A stretch of 64,000 bases of DNA from Euclidia mi (taxonomy: Eukaryota > Arthropoda > Insecta > Lepidoptera > Erebidae), in contig OX123182.2 of assembly GCA_944739405.2 (NCBI GenBank), positions 40,921,598 to 40,985,597 of the forward strand. The letters are read 5' to 3'. Within the stretch, counting starts at the first letter, position 1. Each line of letters starts with the position of its first letter. The notes under the pieces were generated by a model that saw nothing but the letters and a program-made list of their open reading frames with translations, ran no database searches and was not told the DNA's origin. Positions 36,001 to 47,189 of this stretch are shown piece after piece. The position numbers and the translations under genes are program-made.

Positions 36001-38134
36001 ATAATATGTTTATACATACACCATAATGGTTACTAACAATAGAATAATAATACTTACATCCTGTGTCCTTCAATTTGTGGACAGTTGATGGTTGAATGCG
36101 AACACAACCAAGGAATCCAGAGCCTTGTCTTTTATGGACTTTGCGCTGATTCCACACACTGTAAACAAATTTCAACACTATAAATAAAATTTCAAAAAGC
36201 TTATCATTCCATACCACACCAGGGAAAATTTATTTGATACCCTGTGCATTAAGGATGACTTAATTGGGAAAAAAGAGATTGTTATTACCCTATTGTTATT
36301 TATTAGGTCATCATAATAACATTATCTGGTACTGGGGAAAAACCCCATTCCATGTAATCATGCTGTAATCATAACTACTACTAACATACTCAATAATTTG
36401 TGTGCTACTCTTTTTGAGAGGTATAGGTAAATTCACGAAAGTTGACCACAAATGGCGGCCGTCGCGCATATGTACATTCGTGCACCAATGGCGTTGCTCC
36501 ATTCTTGACGCATTTAGGGAATGCGTCAAGAACGGAGCCACGCCATTGGCACTCCACCCGCGCCTCACCCTGCACCTCCACGGGGACCTAAAAAATGATT
36601 TCTGCGCAGTGGTCATCTTTCGTGAATTTACCTATACTGAGAGTGGTAATGTTTCAAATGCCATATTTAACTAAATATCAAGCAAAATAGACTGGGTTTC
36701 TTTGGCTGTGTAGTGACGTCTTGAGTTGCAAATCTGCCAATGGCTTTTATAAAAAAACCTTTAACATTAGTCATATTTGTATGTATTATCTCTATTTCAC
36801 ATTCATTCTCAATAGTTCCATAAAATTTTACTGTCATGGGTTTACTTGCAAATATTATGAGTAATATTGTCCAAACTGTGTACTGAACTTTGTACCACTT
36901 TATAGGAGATCATGTAGTAACAACCAGAAGGCCGACAGTAAATGAAACAATTTTCATAACTTTTCACAGCTCGTCTCATAGATTATCAACATAATTATTC
37001 AATTTCCTTCCATATTTTTTTCCTACAACCATAGTCATTGGCTCAACATTAATTATGCTGAAGTCAATAACATAGTGAAAGTACATAATTATTCTGTATG
37101 GAAATGATAATACGCTCGTCATTTGTTCCTGCATACTTATAAATTAAGATTGAATAAAGATACTTTCACTTCTGCATTTCAGTATCTGATATATATTGCC
37201 ACATATATCAACAATAACAGTAATCAGAGATAAGCAATATAAATATAGGTCAACTCTTATAATATTGGTTTACAGAAGAAACATCAAATGAAGAGATCAA
37301 ATCTTAAGCTTATAAGTTAAACTATGTAGAATGTGGTTTATTGAAATGCTTCACATGTCATCTTTTTACATGTTGATACTTGTAAGATTGGTTGTTCAAT
37401 TCACCTCAAATTGCAATAATATCTAGCTGTGTATGTAATCTTAGATTCTATTTACTAAAGAATAATAAATATCATTGCCTACAAAATTTGTTCTTGTATA
37501 TCATGTTATGAAATAAACTCAATGCGGTAATTTCTATTTCTCTTCTCAACCTTGTTTACAATAATCACTAGTTGATGGCATGTTAAAGCTTTGATGTCTT
37601 ACCTTATTGTAATACCATCTCCTTTAGTAAGATATAAGTCATAATGTGTATTCCACTTGGGGTCGAGGGTTGCTTTTACAGTATTAGTTGAATACACCTG
37701 TCCACTGCCATCCACAGATATTTTTGCAAAGGGATCTGGCAAACCTACAATAGAAATAAACAAATTAAATGGAGCATTAATTACATTTGCATGACCATGC
37801 TGTACAGAGGCATAATTACTACGCCGTTTTTCGGTACCAATATTTTTCATACAATTATAATCATCGCAACGTTCATTCTCACCTTGAAGACTAATCTACA
37901 ATATTGTAACATAAATAGGTAATAATAAAATACTTACGGAATAGATCTCTCCTGACCAAATTCCGAGCACACAGGACTAAAAACAAAGTAATACGTAAGT
38001 AATTACAAAGAATGCAACATAATCGAAGCAAAATATTCACACCAAGAAGCGGAAATGGTTGGACACCAAGACAACTCACTAGTTAAGCGTATTTTCTGAG
38101 CTCCGTATTTGCGGTTGGACACGGGAGTGGACAT
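19706..38134 (-). CDS. Smurf: Smurf, HECT-type E3 ubiquitin-protein ligase
   Basis: Twelve coding exons: 38134-38080, 37976-37938, 37744-37603, 36158-36058, 34617-34377, 34103-33882, 33550-33411, 32347-32109, 31403-31212, 30824-30585, 20660-20473 and 20354-19706. The join is 2448 nt, 815 residues, and every junction is GT-AG with phases that fit. Domains: C2 (about 14-120; LPDPFAKISVDGSGQ, GFLGCVR), WW1 (about 180-210; ends QWERP), a Pro/Ser/Thr-rich linker, WW2 (about 308-341; LPPGYE..STWHDPRVP), WW3 (about 355-388; NNRTTQFTDPRL) and HECT (about 453-815; KFRGEEGLDYGGVAREW). The catalytic cysteine is Cys783 in KAHTCFNRLD, and the protein ends GFAVE as Smurf proteins do. Smurf ligases bind PPxY motifs by WW domains and membranes by C2, and ubiquitinate Smad/BMP-pathway and other targets. 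Exons 5-12 are far GC-richer than the introns. A 9.9-kb transposon-filled intron splits the HECT domain. Confidence 0.96.
20661..21963. other. Smurf intron segment with repeat scraps
   Basis: Contains a short repeat piece near 20862-20905 (ACCCCGGCTTCGCACGGGT, typical of lepidopteran retroelement tails) and a poly(A) run near 21473-21489. Nothing coding is seen. The same applies to 22900-24050, which has two TTTGTCCCTT boxes near 23765-23822. Confidence 0.4.
21964..22767. repeat. three 268-bp tandem units built of 15-bp repeats
   Basis: Units of 268 bp end at about 22231, 22499 and 22767, each with the same ATGTT(C/T)CACATAAAAAA boundary. Inside each, a 15-bp motif of the form ACTACCATTTCTACCAAA recurs with variation, so all frames lack stops and produce odd low-complexity frames (on the minus strand a GRNSSF-type pentamer). 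Since 268 is not a multiple of three, no single frame runs through the array, which argues against a protein. A partial, inverted-like stretch of the same motif precedes it (21901-21963). It lies in a Smurf intron. Confidence 0.85.
22854..22897. repeat. short near-perfect hairpin
   Basis: CATATTAATCAACTTGG and CCAAGTTGATTAATATG flank a 10-base centre (CGCTTACGCC). The 17-base arms are perfect. Confidence 0.8.
24053..24087. repeat. (TA)n microsatellite
   Basis: An uninterrupted TA run directly abutting the left end of the hAT element at 24088. TA repeats continue past its right end at 25304, consistent with insertion into the microsatellite. Confidence 0.9.
24088..25303. mobile_element. hAT-type non-autonomous element in a TA repeat
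   Basis: Left end CAGAGGCGGCTCGT and right end ACGAGCCGCCACTG are inverted repeats with one mismatch. ATATATAT stands on both sides and can serve as the 8-bp target duplication, although a TA repeat would give this by chance. No transposase is present. A LINE 3' fragment (24384-24645) is nested inside. It lies in the large Smurf intron. Confidence 0.7.
24384..24645 (-). pseudogene. LINE reverse transcriptase C-terminal fragment with 3' tail
   Basis: The minus-strand frame contains NVDRGRPRQTYADQIGDAL and RRACMMRLMNVEEAKEV, the conserved C-terminal end of an endonuclease-reverse transcriptase of an insect LINE (clade not assigned). The frame runs into the box GTCTCTGCCTACCCCAATGG, read on the same strand, which is also the 3' end of SINE family A. 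Only the last part of the LINE is present, the usual 5' truncation. Confidence 0.65.
25320..27567. repeat. foldback element with arms of about 640 bp
   Basis: Left arm about 25320-25957 and right arm about 26615-27567 are inverted copies with few differences, separated by a 657-bp loop. Outer ends match (AACATGTAACAAGTTTAAAT versus its complement), as do inner ends (AATCACCAGTTTATT). The right arm is longer because it holds a small MITE (27079-27253) and a tandem duplication of about 120 bp (repeated around 26990 and 27295). Two identical-looking short frames on opposite strands are arm copies, not genes. The element is transcribed as part of the Smurf intron and could form a long double-stranded RNA (inference). 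Confidence 0.85.
27079..27253. mobile_element. 175-bp MITE, CCNAGCCAAATGGCATTCG termini
   Basis: Left end CCTTAGCCAAATGGCATTCG and right end CGAATGCCATTTGGCTAGG are inverted. It is inserted in the right arm of the foldback element and absent from the left arm, so it is younger than the foldback. A partial second copy is at 34236-34330. Confidence 0.8.
27608..30565 (-). pseudogene. non-LTR retrotransposon reverse transcriptase, internally duplicated
   Basis: The minus-strand frame from about 30565 encodes PAPWMT..(linker) and a reverse transcriptase domain: SGFRPRHST, LVDFSNAF, SGVPQGGILFPLLFS and YADDLQLY, followed by thumb and C-terminal parts. No endonuclease is present, so it is 5' truncated. 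The domain style is CR1/jockey-like; the clade is not certain. A 905-bp piece (29618-28721) is repeated almost identically at 28713-27816, with an extra ten-odd bases at the joint (about 28711-28720). Only the second copy continues to the natural C-terminus and stop at 27608. The element's 5' edge lies about 20 bases from the splice donor of the Smurf exon 30824-30585. Confidence 0.85.
32588..33025. repeat. interspersed repeat and two-unit tandem repeat in a Smurf intron
   Basis: About 32588-32705 resembles widespread 'AACGGCTGAACCGATTTAGC' repeats. Then two related units of about 120-130 bases follow, sharing CAATGCATGCGCA, AGTACCAG and CATAAAGCTA plus TTTAAAATATCTCATTGTAG. No coding sequence is seen. 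Confidence 0.55.
34236..34330. mobile_element. half copy of the 175-bp MITE
   Basis: Matches the right half of 27079-27253, from ATGGTCAACGAAGAAGGA to GCGAATGCCATTTGGCTAGG. The left terminus is missing. It lies in the Smurf intron just before exon 34377-34617. Confidence 0.75.
34700..34790 (-). pseudogene. LINE C-terminal fragment
   Basis: The minus strand encodes GRRPRRMFSDQIGDILKK, matching the end of the LINE fragment at 48532-48870 (GRPRRTFSDHIGDILKK). A short scrap only. Confidence 0.55.
34861..34910. repeat. perfect 23-bp-arm palindrome
   Basis: Arms 34861-34883 and 34888-34910 are exact inverted copies (core GGAGTGTCATGTCCA) around TGGC. It is in a Smurf intron. From 34911 to 36057 nothing else is recognised. 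Confidence 0.9.
36421..36637. mobile_element. 217-bp foldback MITE with 6-bp target duplication
   Basis: Outer arms GTATAGGTAAATTCACGAAA (36421-) and its complement ending at 36637 are inverted repeats of about 29 bases. A nested inner hairpin spans about 36486-36549. TGAGAG at 36415-36420 repeats at 36638-36643 as a target duplication. The interior is GC-rich relative to the intron. From 36644 to 37602 nothing else is seen. Confidence 0.85.
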
Positions 38135-38789
38135 TTTACAATGCTATGAAATAATCATCTGGATAAATTAAATTTCAAATTGATTTCATACGTTTTTCAC
38201 ACAAACTTTCAACCACCATTTTTATTTCATTGAATTGAGATGAGATTGAGAATGACGGAATGAAATGAATGATAATTTCAAACCATGAAGGTATAGATTT
38301 CAAACTATACGATAATGTTTTTAAAATTGGGTATCTTACTTTTTGCATCAGTACTTACGAAATTCTCGTTATGCTTATAGACAAAGACGGCTTCTTTTCA
38401 CTCTATCATTCATTCTTTTTTTATTTTTTTCTTGTGGCAATCTGCCGATATTTTCGGTAATTTCTGCCAATGTCGAGTTATATTATACTATGGAACATTA
38501 CGCAAAGCTCGACGCAGATGGCAGCACAAGCAACTACAGTAACAAACTATCGTAGCGCACTTTTCAAATATTGTCATCAACAAGACAACGATATATCTAT
38601 ACTTATTTATTTAGGCAAAACAGTAACAACAGTTGTAATTGTCAATAACAATAAAAATGGTACAATGTTTCTGTTTTAGTGACTTGTTTGAGATGAGATA
38701 GTGAGATCGCGCATCAAAACTTTGAAGTCTAAACGAGTTGTCAAGTTGTCACTCAAATGTCATCCTCTTTCTCTTAGCGTTATCCCAGT
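38135..38789. promoter_or_regulatory. Smurf upstream region
   Basis: Sequence directly upstream of the Smurf start codon. It should hold the 5' untranslated region and promoter, but no TATA box or other specific signal was convincing. No competing gene is seen. Confidence 0.3.
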
Positions 38790-39138
38790 TTTCAATCTGG
38801 GGTCCGCTTACTAGTCTAACCGGTTTTGGCTGAATATTAGCATTTCCACAGAGCGACTGCCTGTCTGACCTCCGCAACCCGAAGGGATAGCGATATTCCA
38901 TGGTTTAGACTAGTGTCAGTTTATTTAGAAGGTACTGACGCCCTGTAACGACTGTCAAAGATCTTCATGACAACCGGGACCGACGGCTTAACGTGCTCTC
39001 CGAGGCACAGGATAAGCGATAATTAACAATTCAATGCGCACATAACTCCGAAAAGTCATTCATGCGCGCCGTGGATTCGAACCCGATACCCTCTGCATGG
39101 CAGTATGTTGGTATATCCACTCGGCTATCGCTGCCTTA
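38790..39138 (-). repeat. tRNA-derived SINE family B, copy 2
   Basis: On the minus strand it starts GGCAGCGATAGCCGAGTGGA (A-box) and has GGGTTCGAATCC (B-box), then a body with GAGAGCACGTTAAGCCGTCGG and GATCTTTGACAG. It is a tRNA-derived SINE, not a tRNA gene: the anticodon region does not fold cleanly and the sequence continues past the tRNA part. Other copies are at 17905-18120 and 58525-58604. Confidence 0.75.
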
Positions 39139-39581
39139 ACTCACTCAAATGTCATAATTGCCAAAATTTATTGTTTACTGTAGTCGGTGATACCGCCACC
39201 TGGTGGTATAACTTGGCAGTAATCTTTCCTATTTGGAAGAGACGGTTGAAGGCAGTTAAATTGTGGTGCTACGTAATTGTAACCTGAAACAATGGACAAA
39301 CACAACATACATAAAGTTGTTAGTGGTTAGATAGTAACTATATAAAAAAGGACAAACAGCTATAGTATCATAATTAGTTTGTATCTTAATCACCAATATA
39401 TTAAGATGTTATTATTATTATTGTTTATTTAGTAGACACAAGTTATGGTCACAAATATAAATATAAATATTTTAGATAACTATGTCGTATATGAGTTAGG
39501 GAACACACAGGAATATATATGTATGGGTAATTTATAGTTTAATATTATTGGCAGATATAAATTTAATAAAAGCTCTAATCA

Positions 39582-42500
39582 TTATAGGATTTGGGAAGAA
39601 GGAGAGGAGGTGTCGAACATTAACAGGGTGTTGAATTTTGGGTAGGTTTGTTCAAACGGGGAGGAATCTCTTAACCGGCAATTGAGGAAAATGTGGTCTA
39701 GGGTACCAACGTCCAAGCCACATGCACATAGTGAATTATCTCGTACTCTAATTTTGTGAAGGAAGACTGGGGTGCAACAATGGCCAAGACGGATTCTGCA
39801 AATCACTGATGTGACAGATTTAGGGACCGACTTAAATTTGTAGTGCCAAGGTGTAGCAGGCACTTCTCGTTGAATAGAGGCATACAAAGCTCCTTTCGTT
39901 TTACTTGTCTCAGACCAGTAGGTCTGCCAAGATTTCCTTAGGTCAGTTTTGGAGCTGTGTAGCAAGTCGTAAATTGGGACATAATAATGTTTACGGTCAG
40001 CCAGGTTGGAAGTAACAGCAGCTTTGGCCGACGAATCGGCGCATTCATTGCCTCTGATGCCCGAGTGTCCAGGGATCCACATCAAAACAACCTCAGTACC
40101 GTTCTTGTAGAGTTTGTTCAAACATTTTTTAATTTCCAAAGAAGTTGAGCTGCGCAGATTATCTTTAAAAGGATCTTTGGTTATTGATTCCAGAGCACTT
40201 CGTGAATCTGAACATATAAGGACCTTTTTATGTTATTATGGGATTCAATAAACAAGAGAGCCTCTAGGATGCCGATGCATTCTCCAGTAAATACCGATGA
40301 TAATGGGGGGCATTGGAATTGAAGAAAAATATTGGATTTGGGATAGTATATAGCCACACATGTATTACTACTTGGTGATAATTTAGATGCGTCGGTGAAA
40401 AATAAATGATATTCCGGCCACTTCTCATAAATTTTGGTGTGAAATAGGTAATTGGCTTGAACCATGTTTTTACTCAGACCAGGAATATAATTGATTGCTG
40501 AATACAGAATTTCACATTGGGAGTTAAATAATGGGAATTTTGAAGTTTGTGGGATAGGGGTATTTTCCTTAATGTTCAGGATTTTTCTAAATGAATTTAA
40601 CAGAAGAGGGTCTTTATGATGCCAATAGTCACTTTCTTGGAATAAGGTCTCTAGATATGATAGTTTAGAAGTTTAGCCTTGAAGACAAATCTATCAGCAA
40701 GGTATTGTCTGCGGAGGAAAAGTGGAGGTTCACCGCTTTCTATTTGTAGGGCATTAATGGGAGTGGATCTCATACACCCCAATACAATCCGTAGAGACTT
40801 TGAGGAGATTGTATCAAACTTTCTTAAGGCAGCTTTATTGCAGGGTTCAAGTAGGTAGGAACCATAATCTAGTAAGCTCCTTATTGTGGCATTATAAATG
40901 AGCTTCATGGTAAATGGGTGGGCCCCCCACCAGACACCAGCAAGAGCTCGCATCATATTGACTCTCTTTTCACATTTGTTGGCTACTGAAGTAAGATGGC
41001 TTATACCAGATAAGTTTGAATCAAGAGTGACTCCAAGGAATTTGGCATTATTTACAATTTTACTGGCAGATCCTCCAATTTCCAGAGAAATGTGGGGAAT
41101 CTGTCTTTTGCGGGCAAAGACTACAGCGCAGCTTTTGGGAGCGGAAAGGTTAAGGCCACGGGCTATGAGCCATTCATTCAGCGGGTTGAGGGAAACTTGT
41201 AAGGACTAAGCAGCTAATTGTTCTATTGGGTTGTGAACATACAAACACAGGTCGTCCGCATACTGTAAAATTTGGCAATCACTGTTAAGGGACTTATGTA
41301 AGTCTGAGGTATAGATGCTATACAACAAAGGACTAAGGACGGATCCCTGTGGCAGGCCACGCCAAATTGTTCTGGGTTCATACTTTTCGCCTGCCGTATG
41401 AAGATCAACTGTACGGCCAGAAAGTAAGTTGCAGATACAATGAAGCATCTTTACCGGGACACTCAGCTCTCGTAATTTACTTCTGAGTGCGGAAAGAAGG
41501 ACATTGTCATAAGCTGCAGATATGTCCAAGAACACTGCTACAACGGACTCATGCTTGCTGAAGGCTATACGGGTATCCATCATCAAGATACTTACACTGT
41601 CGTTAATGCTAGACCCCTTACGGAAACCGAATTGTGAATCTGCTAGAAAGCCATTATTTTCCATGTACCACTCCAATCGCATTTTTATTAAGTGCTCGAG
41701 TATTTTGCTTATTACTGGCGACAAAGCAATAGGGCGGTAGTGATCGGGGTTGTCAGGGGATTTACTAGGCTTTAATACCGGTATAATGATTTGGGATTTC
41801 CAGCTTTCAGGTATGAAGCCATATGAGAAGCAAGTATTGATTATAGCCAGCAGATATTGGCGGCTTAAAGGGCCTGCCGATTTATAGAAGGAGTATGGGA
41901 AACCATCACTCCCTGGAGAAGAGTCACGGACACGGCTTAACACTGCATTTAATTCTATAATAGGAAATGGGTGGAATGGTGGAAAATGGATCATCCAGGG
42001 GATCATTGGAGGAGGATGTAGTGCCGATCGGGTTTGGGCATTCCTCAAGAATAGGAACGTAAGGGGGCGCCAGTCTGTTGAGGAAGGCTGTAGCGATATC
42101 GTGGGGGATAGCCATGAAATTTTGAGGAGCGCAGCCGCGTTTAAAATTTTTATTTTTTTTCCAAATAAGGGAAGAAGGACAGGAGGAGGAGAGTGACGAA
42201 CAAAATGTCTTCCAGCTTGCGTACTTCTTTTTTCTAAACAGGCGCCTAGATTTTGCAACGATATGTTTATATGCAATTAGGTTAGAGACTGTCTTATTAT
42301 TAATATAATTTAATTCGGCCTCATTTCGGGATTTTACCATAGACGTACATTCTCGATCCCACCAGGGAGGGGGAAAAACTTTTCCTGAAGCTGAATTTTT
42401 GTATGGAATAGCCACGTCCGCAGCTGCCGTCATTGCATCTGTGAATTGTGATAAGCACAGGGGTAAGGAGTCAAGAGACACTTCTGGCATGGAAGAGATT

Positions 42501-43230
42501 TTCTCCTCCAGAGTCTGACAGTACTGTTCCCAGCTAGCTGCCGATACTCTGTATTTTAAAAGAGGAGTTTTGACTCCTGTAGTTGGAAAGGGGCTATTAA
42601 TCAGAGTAGTAATTATGGGGTAGTGGTCACTGCCATATGTTAAATTCAGGCATCTCCACTCCCTATCAGACTTGCTCAACACAGAGTGAGGTCTACACAA
42701 CTCTTATTCTGACCAAGGCGGGGCATGCGAATAGCGAAGCCGTCATTAAGTATGCATAAGCCTTATTCATTCATAATGTCCGACAAGCTTGCGCCAGCAT
42801 TATCACAATGGTCTGAGCCCCACATGGGATTGTGGCAATTAAAATCACCCATAAGAATTACAGGACTGTAAAGGTGGCAAACATTTTTAATAAATTGGAA
42901 ATACAAAGGGAGAGGAGTAGGGATATAGATAGAAATGAAATTTATGCCAAGGGAATATACACCAACAGCATCAATTTCACCACCATGACTTGGTAGGGCA
43001 AGAGGGGAAGAAGGGAATAAATTATTCATAAGTATAGCTGCACCGCCATAGCCATCACCACGGTCATCGCGGTACGTGCTATACCCAGTAAAATTTAACT
43101 GAAGGCTTGGCACTAGCCAAGTTTCAGAGAGAGCAAATACAGCTGGTTTGTGTAAATGAAGTAAGTAGGATATTTCATGTTTTTTAGGATGAGCACTCCT
43201 GGCGTTCCATTGCAGAAACTGGTGGTCCAT
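39582..43230 (-). pseudogene. I-element ORF2: endonuclease, reverse transcriptase, RNase H
   Basis: Fragments in order: endonuclease (43230-42763; FLQWNARSAHPKKHE, LSETWL, ILMGDFNCHNPMWGS); linker (42700-41924); reverse transcriptase (42276-41206; HYRPIALSPVISKILEHLI, FLDISAAYDNV, GLPQGSVLSPLLYS, QYADDLCLY); thumb (40956-40651); RNase H (40465-39582; FFTDASKL, GECIGILEALL, VLMWIPGHSGIRGNECAD). The catalytic aspartates of reverse transcriptase and acidic residues of RNase H remain, but at least four frame breaks separate the pieces, so no full polyprotein can be made. Protein-level wording still matches active relatives closely, implying modest age. Confidence 0.85.
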
Positions 43231-43388
43231 AATGGCGAGGTTTAATTTTATTAATTAAGTTATAGGCAACGTGGTCTGGTAGAGTGTACTTCGATAGAAG
43301 AACAGAGATTAATGTAAGGAGGGATTCAAATTCTGTTGTTGAGTCAGTCTCTGACGGAGGGTCTTGGTTATTATTTAAAGCGCAGCCA

Positions 43389-44622
43389 TTAGCGGAAACT
43401 GTAGCTGCTGATGATGTTCTGATGGGCCTGACGTTCATAGCCAGGTGTAAGCGGGGCATGGGTTTTAGGCTTGCTGACTACGGTCTTTCTAAAGGAGGTT
43501 TTAGTGGGCAATTGAGGATTCTGTGAATTAACAGGTAAATAAGAAGAAGGGATCATATAATTGGACTGAGAAGGGGAAGATGAAGCAACGTCGGCATAGG
43601 ACTTGGTAGCAGGAGCAAATAATTTGGCAGCATCACCATAGGAGATGTTTTTCTCAGCCATTGCGATTTGAATATTCTTTTGACGGATGTATTCTGGACA
43701 AGTCTTACTAGTTGCTGTATGGTTACCAGAGCAGTAAAAACAAGATATTTCGTCCACGGAACATCCCTCCCCAAAGTGCTCTCCACCACAGCAATAGCAC
43801 CTACATTGGGACTTGGTATGACCGTATTTACAGCACCCAAAGCACTGTATGGTAGGGAAATGGTAAAGAGATACAGTAAGTGAGTTATAACAGCAGAATA
43901 CTCGTTCTGGAAGAACACAACCATCAAAAGAAAGTACCACGGTAGAGGTAGGATTCCACTCTGAAATACCTTCGGTAACAACTTTATGATTCATCCTGCG
44001 GGCTTTCAGGATACGACCAGAGGCTGCTTTAGGCTATCAATGATTTCCTCCTCAGTCCACTCTATAGGTACTCCGCGAACTACACCCATACGTGTAATGT
44101 TATATGTGGGGATGGACGTGGAATAGCCTTTCTTATGGAGTTCGGGGTTGGTAAGAAAGGAGTTAGCATCCTCAGGACCCTTGAACTCGACCGATATGCG
44201 ATTTCTGCCAATTTTTTTAAAGCCATCTGTTTTAATATTTATGACATTAAAAATTGACCAAATTTAATTGGGTGGATTGATGTTGCTGCATTCGGGTTGG
44301 TTTCCATAACGTTAAAATGAACTAAAAATGGAGCAAGGTCCATATTAGAATATCGAGAGCGGCTTAGCTGGGACAGGGCAGTAGGTTGCTTTTTGCATTT
44401 GTCGGGTGTGGGATCGGTTTCAGAGGGTCGGCAGTTATCAAAATTTTCGTTAGGTTCCTTTCTTTTACGCTGTTGCAGAGAAGTTATAGACTCAAATGTT
44501 GACAACGGCGTGGTTAGGACTGGGTTATACGTGAACAGGTCTTGGAATTGGGGCGATTGGGAGTTATTAGGACCCGGCGGATCCGGTGGGCGACCTGAAG
44601 GCGACGCTTCGTCAACCTCCAT
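43389..44622 (-). pseudogene. I-element ORF1, gag-like protein with zinc knuckles
   Basis: An N-terminal piece (44622-44239) begins MEVDEASPSGRPPDPPGP. A middle part in another frame follows (about 44230-44000). The C-terminal piece (43994-43389) has three zinc-knuckle motifs, CFGCCKYGHTKSQC, CYCCGGEHFGEGC and CFYCSGNHTATSKTC, and a serine/proline-rich end. Such proteins bind the element RNA. Frame breaks disable it. Confidence 0.8.
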
Positions 44623-44700
44623 GATTACCCACCGACATACGCGATCGAGAAAAAGAAAAAAATAAGGACTTACCTAATGCTTATAACACAAATACTTATA

Positions 44701-45270
44701 AGACGGACACAGACAAATACAAATCACCAAAAATAACACCATTTGCTCTTTTGTACAAAAGAAATACACCGGGTTTCAGATCACGACCGAACGACGCGAC
44801 GGCAGATTACCCTCCTTATCATTCATTCTTGTCTTCAGGTTTAATCTGTTACCTTGCAATGACAGATGTGACATGTGTCATTTAAATTAAATACACATTC
44901 GTTCGGACGTCAGAGAAGTTTTGTTTTAGTTCAACAACTAAAGTATTTAGAAAATAAACAATTTATTAATAACAAACGCTAGTTTTCTGGTAAGATGCTC
45001 AATATTATGACTTAGCTTGGTAACTTTTCATTGACGCACAAATTAGGTACAGTACAACATCAACAAGTTGGTCATTGACCTGAAGCGGTAACTTTGAATG
45101 TTATTATTTTTCTTCTTTGAGATTATTATTATTATATATACCAAAGATTTAGGCTCTCATGCATTTATTTTCTTCTGTATTAGTTACGGCAATGAGTTGT
45201 GGTTATTTTAATTTTTTTACCAGCTCTGTTTATAGGTAAGGTAGGTACACAAATAAAATACGAATAATTA
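44701..45270. other. intergenic, nothing recognised
   Basis: AT-rich sequence, possibly containing the 5' untranslated part of the LINE up to about 44820. No gene is supported. Confidence 0.4.
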
Positions 45271-45273
45271 TTG

Positions 45274-46626
45274 TTCCGTAAAATGGGGATACTTTGATTA
45301 ATTTTAAATTCAATTGATCATAACATTGCCAGTTTATGCTAGAAAAATACAAAATAAATACTGTATTGCCAACTTGGGACCTGCTATCATAATAGGACAA
45401 TAAGAAAAAAATAGCGTTTATAGTTTTGGCGTAAAAATTCACTAAGTGTAGATTCAACTTTATACTTGCAATGGGGTTATTTTGATAGGCCACGACTTTA
45501 TGACGGAATATCATAGTATCCCTTAACAGGAGTAAAAAGCAAAAACAAAAAGAAATATTGATTACTTAGATTTCAAATTAGGGCAATTTAAAAATCGGTG
45601 GGGTGACTTTGATTACAGGGCTGGGTTACATTGATAACAAATTTTAAGCAGTTTAATAGGTTGAAAAATAAAACAATCGTTTTAAGATAATCGAATATAT
45701 GACACAAAAAGCAATCAAACTGTAACATCATATACTAAATAAAGGTTTAAAATCTTTAAAAACTTAAAATCTTTAACAAACTCAAAACTCCGTGGAAAAA
45801 AGAAAAATCAAAAATGTTTCATTACTAAATTATTAGTTATTACTTAGAATAATCAGCCCTTTTTAATTTTAATTAGAGAAAATTATTAACTTTTCTTATA
45901 CATATAGTTGCAATATCAGGAACTGCACAATCAACAGTCTTGTGGAAGAAATATTGAGATCATTACACAATTATTTTCATCAATGTAATTTGCTTGCTCA
46001 TAGCTCTTTTACATCGCTTAACTCCATCGGTAACTTTTTGCTACACTTCTGCAAGTATTTATTCCGTATAGTTCCTATAATTGGGGTAGTACAATGCGTT
46101 TTTTATAGTTTCGCACCATTTTATCTGTAAAAGTGGGTATCTTTGATAAACTGTACTTATTACATTGAGATTTGTTTAAATTAATCTTGGGGTTACTTTG
46201 ATTGTATATCAATGTTGCCCCGTACCACCTATCAAAATAAACCCAGGAACAAATACTCATAATAAAACAAAATATGGGCACCATTTAACCACGGCAATCA
46301 ATTAATTTTACTCGGAAGATACCATTTCATCATTTGAAATAACAAAAAAATCAACAAAAATAATACCAACTTTTGTAGCATTGAAGTTATCCCACACACT
46401 ATTTCTTGGGTTTGCACGTACATGAAATAAATATTTTTTTAAACGAGGACCGTTATCAATACCAACGCACACGCATTGAAGAAAGATAACTGAACAGTCA
46501 AAGATGCCAACAAAAAAAATCTAATGCCTGCGTTCCATAGAAAATGATATTTTAATGAAAAAGCATCCATAAAAAGTAATCATCAAAGTTACCCCGCTAT
46601 TTGAAAGTATTACTATTTTACGGTTC
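45274..46626. repeat. block with seven GGGGTNACTTTGAT-type motifs
   Basis: Motifs at 45285-45298, 45473-45486, 45600-45613, 45622-45635, 46134-46147, 46189-46202 and, inverted, 46582-46595 share the pattern GGG(G)TNACTTTGAT. The edges of the block carry CCGTAAAAT (left) and ATTTTACGG (right), which could be the ends of an element, but no target duplication was found. No protein frame of note is present. Confidence 0.5.
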
Positions 46627-47189
46627 TATCCTGAGCTAAATCGTCCCTTATCACAATAGCAAATCTAACCGTAAAGTCAGCACTTAGTACAGGGCCGGAT
46701 TTAGACGTCTGGAGGCCCCGGGGCGACGTAGGTGTGGGGGCCCCAAATTACTTTCCAAACAAAAGGAACTATTTGTCTGAGAAATATTTCAAAAATTTTC
46801 TCTCAACAAGTGAAATTTATTTAAATTGATTAAAAAAAAACATTATACATTTAAAATTAAATAAATTTAATAACGGCAGTAATGATCGGCATTTTTGCGA
46901 AATTTTTTTGACTAAAAGTTGTGACCCCGCCCATAGATTATACAGATATACTGGTATAGATGCGCAACTCCCTCTAAGGAAAAAGTTCAATTGGCATCCT
47001 CGACTCTGGATGGCGTACAAACAATTTTATTTTTATTCCGATCGTATAGATGGCGTTAGTAGTGGATTCATTTTTCAAAATAAAATAAATGTTTAATTTC
47101 GGTGTTAATAAATAAGTAAATGACAACTATTATGTAAAATATGCAATTTAAAAGTAAAAAAATATAAAAATCACATAAAGTAATTCTAG

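Larger units (their letters stand above)
39408..44700 (-). mobile_element. I-clade non-LTR retrotransposon, decayed
   Basis: A near full-length LINE on the minus strand: gag-like ORF1 (44622-43389), then ORF2 with endonuclease, reverse transcriptase and RNase H (43230-39582). An RNase H domain after the reverse transcriptase, and a 3' tail of TAA/AAT repeats (39408-39422), fit the I clade. The 5' end is not defined; 44700 is an estimate. Both ORFs are broken by frameshifts and stops. The element lies in the flank upstream of Smurf. Confidence 0.8.

Noticed and set aside
38790..39138. Possible tRNA genes (also at 47190, 58525 and 9330)
   Set aside because: A- and B-box motifs are present, but acceptor stems do not pair properly and the sequences continue into repeat bodies, as in tRNA-derived SINEs.
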